Under the pieces are notes generated by a model. The model did no database searches. It worked only from the letters and a program-made list of their open reading frames with translations, and was not told the DNA's origin. Both the position numbers and the translations under genes were made by a program. This document shows, one piece after another, positions 21,460-32,464 of a DNA stretch of 64,000 bases (position 1 is its first letter; every line of letters begins with the position of its first letter). The DNA comes from Trichobilharzia regenti (lineage: Eukaryota; Platyhelminthes; Trematoda; Strigeidida; Schistosomatidae), in assembly GCA_944472135.2 (NCBI GenBank), contig OX235266.1:17277925-17341924 (forward strand), given 5' to 3'.

Positions 21460-22145
21460 TTTTTTTTGATTGGTTCGTCAGCCTAATTTGGGACTCTTCA
21501 ACAGCACACACCCCCACCACCACAGGTTCGAACCTAGGACTTACTGATTACAAGCCTAGTGAGCTAGCTCGTCGTAGACCACATTAAACCACTGTGACCC
21601 GATCCAATGGCGCCAGTCCATGAATGCTAACTTCTGCCAAACGTCTCAAACTAGCCTGACGAAACAACTGGTGTCAGCTGCTCATGATGAAATCCTGTAA
21701 CCAAATCAATCAAATCCCCCTACAAAGCAACAATACTTGAACACCCATGAGATGCTCACTGGCGACTGGCCCTATTCAGGTAGGTAGGTAGGTAGTTACC
21801 TGGGTTCTAGGGGAAGACGTGACCTCAGTAGGGTGCAGTAGGTTGAAAATGAGGCAGTAAACATCGACGAAGAAGACATTGCGAGGTGGTCTCACTATGT
21901 CATGAATTCGCATAATTCATGGGTTACCCATTGCATTGGGTCCTGGTGGCTTGATGGTCAACGAGCTAGCTCCCTAGCCTTGTAACCAGAAGGTCCAGGG
22001 TTCGAACCTGTGGGGGTGGGTGCGTACTGTTGAAGAGTCTCAAACTAGTCTGACACAACAGCTTGTTGTCCAGTAATCCCCGGCTTGTTTTCCAATGCTT
22101 CTCTAACTGATGTCAGTTCATCGTGATGAAATCCTCCGACTAATC
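21460..22145. repeat. Sm-alpha-type repeats: minus copy joined to a plus tail, then a long plus copy
   Basis: 21460-21650 is a minus copy (core TTGAAGA). At 21650 it joins a plus-strand hammerhead/tail fragment. 21725-22145 is a long plus copy with box B near 22001 (GGGTTCGAACC) and core TTGAAGA. Stem II and stem III are damaged in both. Confidence 0.7.
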
Positions 22146-22159
22146 AAACTAAACTCCAT

Positions 22160-23450
22160 CATGGATAAGATTTCATTTCGATAAGTCACACAGTGTTGTA
22201 CAGTAATATTAACTGGTGGTGTGTTGAGCACAAATTATTGCTCATAATCATATCGAGTTACTCACACAACTTTCATCCTTCATTTATATACATGTGTGGA
22301 ATCGATTAGATATTAGAATAAAAATCAATATAGGATAATGTACATTCAGAAATAATAATACGAGTGTTATTGACCAATTACAACTAGATGGGAGATAAGA
22401 CGAATGTTTTTTATAGTCATAATAATTTACTTGTTAGAATGTTGTGACGTACGTGAATTGAATTGAAATAGAATTTTAAGATTATTTATTATCCTCCTCT
22501 GATTTGACTGACTGGTGGTAATAATATCTTCCATATCTCTGGTCTTTGCTTCGAGTCATTTCTCTTGCATGTGTTCGGTGTAGACTCAATGAACCAGGAA
22601 GGATTCAGTAATCAATCTCTCTTTCCACTTACATAGATTACTTTTTAGAATTGTAACCCTCTCCCACCCTATTGTGTGTTAATGCGTGAAGTGCAATTTC
22701 TGAACTTTTTTCTAAATTACTGATCTTTCTTCTCATGGTCAACCATTCTTACCTTAGCCACTAAATTCTTATGTTCTGATAATTTCACTACTCCTGATTT
22801 ACTAGTTTGACCTATGTAGTTGACTTAACTCACGGTTATCGCAAGGTATTTTGTAAATTATATTATTTTCTTTGCTTGGGTCAACCTACAGGGTCCTTTA
22901 ACCTACAGAGCTTGTCCAACCTGAGTGAGTTTGTACGTTTGAATGCCAACCTAATTCCTGCTTTATTAAGAATCCTATGTAGGGTCTCAGATGTCCCCTC
23001 TTTATATGGTATAACAGTAGATGCCTTATATTCTCTCTTATTTATGTTATCATTACTACCTTCACAATTACTTCTTAATGAATTTTATAGGATAGTTAGT
23101 GTTATTTAACACCAATGCCTCTTCTATCTGTTTTATTTCATCATTTAGGTCTTTTTTGTGCTATTGCTAGATTTGGTTAGACACTTAACTAAGCCTCCTA
23201 CCTTTACAGACAGGTAACGGATGAGATGACAAAGTCTAAATATCTATTAGTAGAATGTGTTGACTTTTTATAAACACCGCTAGTGTTCAGTTTACCTTCT
23301 TCTATTCGTTTTATTTTACAATCTAACATCATAGCTGGTTAATTCTCCTTGTTCATTTTCCGATTCAAATGTGAATTTTATTCCCTCTACTAGTGAGTTT
23401 ATATGCGTGTGTCAAGAAGCTAGAGAGAGGTATATTCTGTTTTTAACATA
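22160..23450 (-). mobile_element. Penelope-like element fragment, minus strand
   Basis: The 22160-22520 segment is a terminal arm shared with 59500-60065 (TAATATTAACTGGTG, GGATAAGATTTCATTTC, CAATATAGGATAATGTACAT). The adjoining minus-strand body encodes broken GIY-YIG/RT-linker fragments. ACCCTATTGTGTGTTAATGC and CCTATGTAGTTGACTTAAC mirror EN segments of the plus-strand copies. Confidence 0.6.
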
Positions 23451-23674
23451 ATCAAACTAAACCCCTACAAAAACCAATACTTGAGAGTTTCTTTTTTTTC
23501 GTTTTGATTTGTTTCGAGAGTGTGTGTGAATACTTGTGTTGAGAAACGCGTATGCTGTGCATGATTACCCCAAGGCTCTATAGTCAACACACTAAATTGT
23601 ATTATACACAAAGTAGCAGGGAGAGAGAGAGAGAGAGATTTATTTACTGATAATAAGTCAATCAAGGAGTAGTG

Positions 23675-23920
23675 AGTGGACAACCAGCTGTTTCGCCAGC
23701 CTAGTTTGAGGCTCTTTGGCAGTACGCACTCACCACCACGGTTCGAACCCCCATGACCTTCTGGTTACAAGCCTAGCGAGTTAGCTCGTAGGCCATATTA
23801 AGCCACTGGGACCTGATCCAATGGTAGTGCCAGTGCATGGATTCTAATTTCTGCCGATTCATAACATAGCGTGACCACTTCTCAATGTCTTCTTCAATGA
23901 GTTACTGCCTCACCTTCGTT
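23675..23920 (-). repeat. Sm-alpha-type SINE copy
   Basis: Minus-strand copy with box B (GGTTCGAACCC), box-A-like section and degraded hammerhead (core CCAAAGA). A short tandem-like duplication flanks it: GAGAAACGCGTATGCTGTGC near 23540 and a close match near 23957. Confidence 0.65.
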
Positions 23921-24639
23921 TTTATTTGTTTTGAGAGTGTGTGAACACTTGTGTTGAGAAACGCGTATACTACTGTGCATGATTACCCCAAGGCTCTATA
24001 ATAATCAACACACCATATTATATTACACACAAATTAGGAGGGAGAGAGAGACATTCATTTATCAGATAAAATACTTGTTTTTTTTCCAAGATGTTATAAA
24101 GTTCAACGATAACCAAGTGTAAACATAATTGAAGATTTGTGATTGTTTGTCTGTATGTGTGCGTGTGTGATGTGATTACAATTTCTTCTTCTAATGATAA
24201 CAATAACTGTGGTCTAAACTTTAAGCAACCCAGTGGAGTTTGACTGCACCAATAAGATCTTGAAACACCTAGTCAGAGCAGTCAGTATCAGTGAAACTTG
24301 GCAAAAATATGTTTCATGAAGCCTTATGTTACTTAGTAGTTGGGTATCTGATGGTAAGTTAAGTTTCAGATTAGATTTGGCGAAGATTCAGTTAATTTTT
24401 TTAGACTAAGTGGGGGGTGGGGGAGGAATAGATAGATTAGGGTTAGGTGTTAACCTAATAAGGGAGATATTAAGGTTAGTTCGAGTTAAGGTTAAGTTAA
24501 TAAAAGATTCGTTGCCAGCCAAAATGAACTGGCGTTCATCCAGGAGCTGCAAGGAACTCACAGAAACCTGGTTGTGTTTAGCGGAGCATTCTTTTACGTC
24601 ACAAGTGGCTACACTAGCCATTTACATGCCACCTTGCAG

Positions 24640-26210
24640 ATGAAGCCAATATTTATCTATACTACTTGAGGGGGAGAGGAGGTTGCTAGCAAGCATTAAT
24701 TGTAACTCATTCTGGTATTTCAAAGAGCTAGCAGGTGCTACTGGTTTGCTCACAACAACATTTAGATGACACCGTTCATGAACCCCACCCAAAACGCATG
24801 ATCGGAGTCTCCAGGCATATGCTCCAGAAGCAGCGGCAGTCGTGTATGCATCTTCACCACCGGGAACTGACAGTAATATGATCAATCTGAGTCCAAGCTT
24901 AATTCTGAGAGGGAGGACACCAGGTAGCCCTACGTCGATGGTTGTGCCGGAAGTTGGTGCTGGCTAGAAATAGGTTGTGATCTGCGCAAAGCTGCAGAAG
25001 ACGGTCCCAATTATCTGACCAGCGACCATGTCACCCCCCCCCCCACTGACCACTTAGACGATTTTTCTCTGAGCTTAGATTTCAGACCTGCTCATTCAAG
25101 TCCTCAGCCAACACTACGATTTCCCTCCGGCGCTCCTGTCTCAAGAAATCACTCAGTTGGTAGTAGAACTCATTCTTAATTGCATCCGAGCTGCAATCCG
25201 TCGATGAATAGACCTATCTGGCCTACCACTCCTTACTTTCGTATAACCTCACAGAACATAAACGACTGTTAGTGCGGATCCAGTCAAGTAATGCAGCCGT
25301 GGCTCTAGTACTTAGTTGGACACCAGCTACGCCGGTTGCCAATGCCACAGAGTCTCCAGACAAGCGCAGGTGGTACATAGTATTCGAACTTTCAGACGAA
25401 GAGGATAGTCGAAGCACATCACTGGGATATTGAACACGGGTTCTCGAAATGCAGCAGACATCGATAGCGAGGCTTTCCAATGTTCTTACTAAACCTGTCT
25501 GTTGTCCGATTCGCATCAGTGTCCGAACATTGTAGTTGACAAACTTGAACGTGGCACGCAATTTTATGATATCTGTGTTAGGTGTCGCACCGGGGACAAC
25601 CATTTTGAAGGCTACTCACTAACATCTCGAAACTGCACAGATAGGCTGGGAATCCAGACGAAGGCGAAAGGCTGACGAAAGTGAAGACGTCAGGGATATC
25701 AAAGAGTAAAACAGAGGAGTCTATGTATAAAAATAAGGTTCAAAAGAGATGTATCACTTGAAATATCATTGTTGTTCTAGGCCATTGTCAGAAGTGTGCA
25801 CTTAGCTTCACTAACAGTTTGTTGTTATATTACGTTGATTATGTGAGGGCTGAAATACTGCCCGGGCGCCCAGACCGAACCAGGTGGTTGTCTTCATGGA
25901 CCACCTGCCTAAACCTTTGACTTGGTGTCTAATCCTCGAAGCAGCATCAGGAGTTGCGTCTCCATGGTTGCCGGTGACCAATACAGGTACATACGCTATT
26001 TGATCCGATTGGATTCTCGAGCTCATGTATCCCATAGTGACTGCTTTTAGTCTAACCGCCGCTATCCAAGCAACCTTCCTGACATATTGGGACCTTCAGA
26101 AACATGAGTTTCAGCCAGTTTAACTTGCTGGATCACGGTATTCAAGCCCGACGAGCACCACGACAAAGTAGCAGTTTCCGGCCGGGGATCTACCATATCC
26201 ACTAAACCGT
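24640..26210 (-). mobile_element. LINE 5' half: leader plus endonuclease region
   Basis: On the minus strand a leader (about 26210-25640) precedes an apurinic-type endonuclease domain. The leader is shared with 32859-33230 and, inverted, with 28375-28520. The element stops before RT. It is antisense within TCF intron 3. Confidence 0.75.
25223..25603 (-). pseudogene. APE-type endonuclease domain of a LINE, N-terminal part
   Basis: The reading KFVNYNVRTLMRIGQQTGLV resembles the first endonuclease motif (N in NVRTL). CCISRTRVQYPSDVLRL carries the position of the conserved metal-binding Glu, here Arg (the family has S/E-TR). About 125 codons precede a frame break. The remaining EN sequence continues in other frames to about 24640. 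The family domain is about 220 residues, so this is a broken copy. Confidence 0.7.
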
Positions 26211-26474
26211 TATGTTGTTTTTCCCGTGTTATTATGCATTCTCATACACATCTCAGCTCATTATGGTACTGTTGAATCTCTACTACTACATAAGGTGTGG
26301 TAACTTGAACTGACGCTTCGCTTCGTTATCATTACATCAGATATGTATTGCATTTGGTTGCTTTAGAAAAGTGTTTTTATCGACTTTTATTTCTACACAG
26401 CTGGAATCTCTATTCTGGTGATTGATATTCACCACGAAAACACCTTACGATTATTTTTCTTTTAAAATTTTGAT

Positions 26475-26695
26475 TGCATGGAGGATTTAATCATGAGCTG
26501 ACATCAGTTAGAGAACCACTGGAAAACCTGGGAGTACTGGACAGCTGTTTCGTCCTAGTTTGGGACTCTTCAGCAGTACGCACCCACCGCCAGTGTTTGA
26601 ACCCAGGACCTTCTGGTTACAAGGCGAGCTCGTAGACCATTGAGCCACTGAGACCCGATCCAATGGTCCTTGAATTCTAACTTCTGCCAATTTTA
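26475..26695 (-). repeat. tRNA-derived Sm-alpha-type SINE with intact hammerhead
   Basis: Minus-strand copy: CCATTGGATCGGGTCTCAG, a box-A-like segment, box B (GGGTTCAAACACTGG, one change), the hammerhead at 26585-26530, then TTTTCCAGTGGTTCTC and ATGATTAAATCC. It is antisense in TCF intron 3. Confidence 0.8.
26530..26585 (-). ncRNA. Hammerhead ribozyme, all core positions intact
   Basis: Reading the minus strand: stem I 5' side GGG-TGC-GTACTG, core CTGAAGA (+ 26567-26573), stem II GTCC-CAAACTA-GGAC (26566-26552), GAA, stem III ACAG/CTGT (26548-26541), cleavage-site C at 26540, then stem I 3' side CAGTAC-T-CCC. Stem I has six pairs, an internal loop and three more pairs. Stem III has no loop, so efficient folding may need a dimer, as proposed for short-stem-III satellite ribozymes. 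Stem II and its loop closely resemble the known schistosome Sm-alpha hammerhead. Predicted cut is between 26540 and 26539. Confidence 0.8.
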
Positions 26696-26699
26696 ATTA

Positions 26700-28370
26700 A
26701 AGTCGGCCATTAAGTATTGAAACAAAGAATATTCATTATTGAATTGGATTTTTTGATTTTCTCGTCGATTGATTGGACCGAAGTGCTGGGTCTCAGGTTG
26801 ACATGTCGGCACCAATTGTATCCTAAAGAATATTCATTTTGGAAACCTCCTTTTCACATCAGATTCTAGAGTTACACTCCAACTAGGTGGTAGTTTACAC
26901 CTCACCTCCTTAGGTGATCGCTGACTCAAACAAACTGTCAGAGACACTGATATGATGACAGGCGTTCTGATTTCATCGCCTCTAACTCCTTTTGGCATTC
27001 TGTGATAAAGAAATCTATTGAAAATGTGAATACTCTTCGTTTTTCAACAAGTAATCAGTCTTATTGTAAACACTAACTACTACTGTGGTTTTAAATTTTG
27101 GTGTCTGTTTAATCGTTGTATTCCACCGCCACACACACATACACACACTGCCATCCTCCTGAAAAAAAACTGGTTTCTTATCACAATCACCCTTTGCTTT
27201 AGGCTTATTCTAACATTTGATGGATATACACACATGATGTGAATAAGTTTTTATGGCTTGTTCAGTTCTCCTCTTTCCTCACCACCACCACCACCTATCT
27301 GATATATATATATATATATATATAGTCGTCTCTCAACTCTTAATTCCTACGCCGGATGGGCTTACGTTCTCCCCACTTCTTCGTCATCTCTTTCATGAAT
27401 AGGCGATACACATAAGCTAAACTGCTGATAGACCGGCATACACCGCGCATGTTCTCTATATCTTTACACATACACATCTTTTATCACATTTTGACACAGT
27501 CTTTAATCTTTTTGTATATCCGAAACAGTAATAATGTAATATATAATAGAGTGTGGCTCTTATCTCTCTCTCTCTCTTTTGATGTCTCAATGTTTATTGT
27601 CTTACTACTGATTATTAGAAATAGTAATACTGTATACGGCGCATACACAACATTTCGGGTCGCCGCTCTAGCCGCAAATGTGTAAATATCTGTGTACTAA
27701 ATAAATATTCAATGTTTTTGGTTTGTCATATAATAATAATAATTATTATTATTATTATCATTTGATATAATCGTCTTGCTTCTTTATGTCCCGACAGATT
27801 TTAAGGAAGTAATGTATGCGGTTCTTAATCATAGATATATATAGAGATATAGGGATATAGTTCCCGAATATCCTTTTGTGGTCATTAATCATACATGATA
27901 TACGGTGTGTAAAATAGTGTTACACTTCTTCAGCATCCTCCCCACCCCCGCATGCACAAACACACACACACACACACCTCAAACCAGTTGCACTTAAACA
28001 CACCAAATGAATGAATGAATGAATGAATCCTGTGGTTATAAATTCCCTCCGATATAGTACGCTTGCTATATATGGCGGGCTATAGTGACTGTAAATCATA
28101 CACTTTTTCGTTTTCACGATAACACCTGAAGCCAGCCATTGTAGAATTTTCAGACTTAAAATGAGTTTTTCTTCTCTATCCAAATTTGGTGTGGGTGTGG
28201 GTGGGGGTGAGAGAGAAAGTTGAATCTGACACACAATATTCCATTTCCTCGATTTATTCACACACACACACACACAACTGCGAAGGAAATGCTGAAATAA
28301 AACTGCTTGACTGACTGGTTTCCGCGTAATAGAAGTTTTGTAATTTTGTATTGGACATGATGTTGGATTG
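26700..28370. other. Low-complexity intron sequence, no gene seen
   Basis: Contains (AT)n at 27302-27324, CT-rich and (CA)n tracts and (AATG)n at 28005-28026. I recognise no coding or element sequence. Confidence 0.5.
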
Positions 28371-28374
28371 GGTA

Positions 28375-29690
28375 GCTGCTTTTTGTTTAACCGCTATCCA
28401 AACAACCTGCCTGGCATGGTAGAACCTCAAGAGACATAAGTCTCAGCCAGTATAGCTTGATTAGGTCATTGCGGTGTTCAAGCCCGACCACCACGTCAAG
28501 GTAGCAGCTTTCGGTCGGTGTCCGTCAAGGATGCCCATTATCTCCTTTTCTATTCAACTTCATCATAGATGTGTTAATGGACTTAACCCTAGATGACTTC
28601 AGCGACTCAGGAGTTGACTTGCTACCGGGGAATAATCTCGTTGACTTGGAATATGCAGACGATATAGTCCTTCTAGGCGAAGACGCTGACGAAATGCAAA
28701 GTCTTCTAAACACCTTGAGCCGCAATCTACGAATGTTTGGCATGCGATTCGCTCCCGCCAAATGCAAGATGATGTTACAGGACTGGACTACATCGACGCC
28801 TAGTTTAAAAATAGGAAGTGAAGTGGTTGGTGGAGCACGTTGACCGCTTCACTTATTTGGGAAGTACCATCAGCCAGTGCCAACGGGCTGATCTCTGACG
28901 AAATCTCAGCACGAATACAAGGGGCTCGTTTCGCATTTTCCAGTTTACGCCGACTCTGGCGTAGACGAGATGTTCGACTATCGACCAAAGGGCGGGTGTA
29001 CTGCTCATCAGTCCGCTCCGTCCTCCTTTATGGTTGTGAGACCTGGCCACTGAGAGTGGAAGACATGAAAAGGCTGACTAGCTGTCTTTGATCATAGATG
29101 CCTGCGTTCTATTTCCCGTGTAAAGTGGAATAATCAGGTGAGCAACATGGAGGTTAGGCGAAGAGTTCTAGGTAAACAGGGGAAATCAATCGACGAAGTC
29201 GTGAAGCTACAAAGACTGAGATGGTTAAGACATGTGTTACGTATGCCAAGTCATCGCCTCCCTCGACGAGCTATGTTAGCCGATATAGGGTCAGGCTGGA
29301 AAAAAGCTAGCGGCGGTCAAACAAAAACTTGGCATCAGTCAATGAAACCCACAACAGTTGGTCTAAGCCACGTAGAAAGGTGTAGACTTCCAGGCTGGGG
29401 TCCTCGGGACGGTAAAAATCTATGGTTGGAAACAATTGGTGACATGGCTCAAAATCGTTCTCAGTGGCGCAGATGCATCCACTCCCTGTGACTAATAATC
29501 TTCAATGAAACTGTTTTGTATTTCTTTATTACTCCTTTGTCTCACACCTCTGCTCACTGTTTCTATTATGCTTTTCTTGTACTTTCTTCTCTTGCTTCGC
29601 GTGCTACACGGAATGTGGCGACTTGAACTTCCGCACATTTGTGCAAAGTTCTATGTCGAAAACAGACAGACAGACAATAGAAGTTTTCAT
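28375..29690 (+). mobile_element. LINE family B: inverted leader joined to RT and C-terminal tail
   Basis: 28375-28520 is the element leader in reverse orientation, butted against plus-strand RT sequence starting at VRQGCPLSPFLFN (28522). The catalytic YADD lies in LEYADDIVLLGEDADEM (about 28645-28700). After a frame break at about 28845 the reading continues with SLRRLWRRRDVRLSTKGRVY and VLLYGCETWPLR, then at 29138-29491 the well-kept tail (RLRWLRHVLRMPSHRLPRRA, WLETIGDMAQNRSQWRR). It ends with (ACAG)n near 29685. The head-to-head join suggests 5' inversion during insertion or a rearrangement. Confidence 0.8.
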
Positions 29691-29819
29691 ACATGTATGT
29701 GCAGCAGTTTGAGTTGCCACATACTCCCTTCATGTAGCACATACAGAGCAAGAGAATTATAAACAGAAGTGTAATTCAGGGGAAAAGAATAGTAATATGG
29801 AAGAACAATAGAATTGTAT

Positions 29820-31550
29820 TGGCTGTCCCTTGACATTGAATCACACTATTTACCAACATTCCACTCACAGAAACTGTCTCTTACATTTGTCATTATATCG
29901 ACGAAAATCAGCTGAACATCGAATTACCGACGACCTGTTTAAAAGAACTACTACTGAGATGTACACTCAATGTCTGCAATTCACATTCAACGATATTATT
30001 TGCAGACCACAAGATGGGATCGCAATGGGATCTCCACTGGGCCCATTACTAGCAGACTGCTTCATGGCAAGTCTCGAGAAAGGCCCACTCAAATCAACCA
30101 TTGACAATTTCCAGTTGTACGTTAGATATGTTGACGACATCTTTATCATCTGTGATGACGGTCACGATCTCAATCAACTACTGCAAATATTCAACAAATG
30201 CCATCCAGCCAGCCACAAAGTTCACTCTGGAAACTGAAAATGAATCTAAAATCCCTTTTCTTGATATTGAGCTTACAAGGAGAGATGACGGAACTTTAAG
30301 AAAGTCAATCCATAGGAAACCCACTTGGAACGCACAATTGACAAGTTTCTACAGCTGGGTACCAATCAGTCGGAAAAGAAACCTAATTAAATCTTTTGCC
30401 ACTCGCATCAGACCCATCTGCAGCTCCGACAACATGGAAGAAGAACTAAACTTCCTGAGGGAAATCTTCATACAAAATGGCTACCCACCAAGATTCGTAG
30501 GCGAAAACATCAAACTATTATGTCTCGTCGCCAAATTATTGTTATGTACTGGTCGAGAATTTAATAGTCCTGACGCAAGAAAGACGGAAATCAGAAGACC
30601 ACTAGGTTTGCGATGATACTTCTATTTTCCAGACACAAGGAGAATCAAATCTATATCACACAATAGTGTGAGAGCAAAATATATATGAATGTCCAAACAA
30701 GTGTGAACAATCAATAGACAGTCTTAACATGATTGGCTAATTATAATGGAGTATCTATCCATACATACATAGCAAAATATAGCAGATATGTCAACAAACA
30801 CACATATTATATGGATATATATCACCAAGGTCAGACTGTCAACGAACACACATATTATATATAATATAAGGAGAATATACATTGTTAAAGGAGACAGGTT
30901 CATCAAAGTGAAATGGTCACAGACTAAGAGAGCAATAGAAAGAGAGACCACCATACACACACATATACATATATATATGGATACATATCACAAACAGAGA
31001 AACCAAAAGCAAGAGACACCATCCGTGCCTAAAAAGATACTTTATATGAACCTAGACTTCAACGGAGACCTAATTAGTGATGTCCTCAGAAGGAGAATTT
31101 CCACCTCTTTAGGATGAACTTTCCCTGCGGCAACATTAAGAATAGTGTTCTCCAGTCGCCCGCTGATCTGCAGAAACCCAAAGGACAAGATTCCGCACAT
31201 AACCACTTCTATGTGTATATATCAGTTCACCTGTTGCTGTGGAGCCAGATACATCGGTCGTTCAACGCGCATCCTGTCAAAAAGGGTCAAAGAACACTAT
31301 CCAGCGTGCCTACAGAAGGGAAATAATGGCCATATAAGGAGTGCAATAATCGAACATCTCGTCAACACTGGTCATTCCATCTCAACAAACACCTCCTTCA
31401 AAGTAATCTACAAAGTGAAGAACAACCTTCTAAAGGCAGTACGATTCCGTCTTCTTTGCATCGCAGAAGCCCTAGCCATTCAGTTGGTGGAACCAGAACT
31501 ATGCATACAAAAGAAAATTATTCAACCACTTCTACTCGCATGGTAACAAC
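29820..31550 (+). mobile_element. Penelope-like element: RT, linker and GIY-YIG endonuclease, LTR inserted
   Basis: The best-preserved PLE here. The RT palm is at 29880-30237 (GIAMGSPLGPLLADCFM, LYVRYVDDIFIICDDG with catalytic YVDD). A +1-type frame break follows, then the thumb at 30210-30515 (KIPFLDIELTRRDDGTLRKS, FLREIFIQNGYPP). A solo LTR (30516-30990) sits in the linker. The GIY-YIG endonuclease is at about 31200-31546 (QFTCCCGARYIGRSTRILSK, RSAIIEHLVNTGH). RT plus GIY-YIG is the defining PLE combination. Several frame breaks show it is inactive. It is sense to TCF intron 3. Confidence 0.88.
30516..30990 (+). mobile_element. Solo LTR, family B, inserted in PLE (target duplication CAAAC)
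   Basis: Starts TATTATGTCTCGTCGCC (first G changed to A) and ends GGATACATATCA. CAAAC is duplicated exactly at 30511-30515 and 30991-30995, and the PLE reading continues on both sides. Confidence 0.9.
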
Positions 31551-31862
31551 TCCGTTGATTTGACCTAACTTTTGTTTGTTTGTTTGATTTGACCTTACTT
31601 CTGTTTGTATGCTTATTTTTTCTAACTTAAAACCCTTGTGTAATTCTGTATATTATTTTGTTTCCATGTACACCCTGAGCACAACACATTCATCAAACTA
31701 TTCCTGCCATTACGTAACTCTTATTTAACATTCATTTATGACAACTCATCACTTTTATTACTATCCTCTTATATCAACATCCAATTCATCTGAACTTACT
31801 AATTGTATTTTCGTTTGACAAATTTAATGTATATACACACACACAAAATAACCATATATATT

Positions 31863-32335
31863 TGTTATGTTGCTGCTGCTGAGTGGTTAATAGTAGTTTT
31901 CCCCGTCGCCAAATTGTTATGTACTCGTCGCTAAATTGTTGTTGTGGTCTGGTCGAGAAACTAATAGTCCTGACGCAAGAAGGCGGAAATCAGAAGACCA
32001 CTAGGTTTGCGATGATACTTCTATTTTCCAACACAAGGAGAATGCAATAAGTGGTATCACACCAAAGTAAGTGTAAGTAAGTAAGTCACACAAATTGTGA
32101 GAACGAAATATATATATAGCAAAATATAGCAGACATGTCAACAACCACCATATATGGATATATGTCACTAATCAACAGACTGTCAACAAACACTCATATT
32201 ATATATAATATAAGGGGAATATACATTGTTAAAGGAGACAGGTTCATACAAGTGAAATGGTCACAGACTAAGAGAGCAAACAGAAAGAGAGACCAACATA
32301 CACACACATAAATATATATATGTGGATACATATCA
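31863..32335 (+). mobile_element. Solo LTR, family B (473 bp, target duplication ATATT)
   Basis: Starts TGTTATGTTGCTGCTGCTGA and ends GGATACATATCA. ATATT is duplicated exactly at 31858-31862 and 32336-32340. Its duplication differs from that of 30516-30990, so the two are separate insertions and not the ends of one element. Confidence 0.92.
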
Positions 32336-32464
32336 ATATTTGCGATTGTACAGCTATGAAAGTGAATTCGCCGAAAAGAGACTCTTCGCTGAACTACTGG
32401 TCTTCTGTCTACTAGTGTTCTAATGGGAATTATTCATGGATATGAAAAATCACAAGGAGTGAAT

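Noticed and set aside
27940..28030. CRISPR-like or tandem-repeat array
   Set aside because: Only (CA)n and (AATG)n microsatellites, and the genome is eukaryotic.
30516..32335. One complete LTR retrotransposon with two LTRs
   Set aside because: The two LTRs have different exact target duplications (CAAAC and ATATT), and the sequence between them is the PLE endonuclease.
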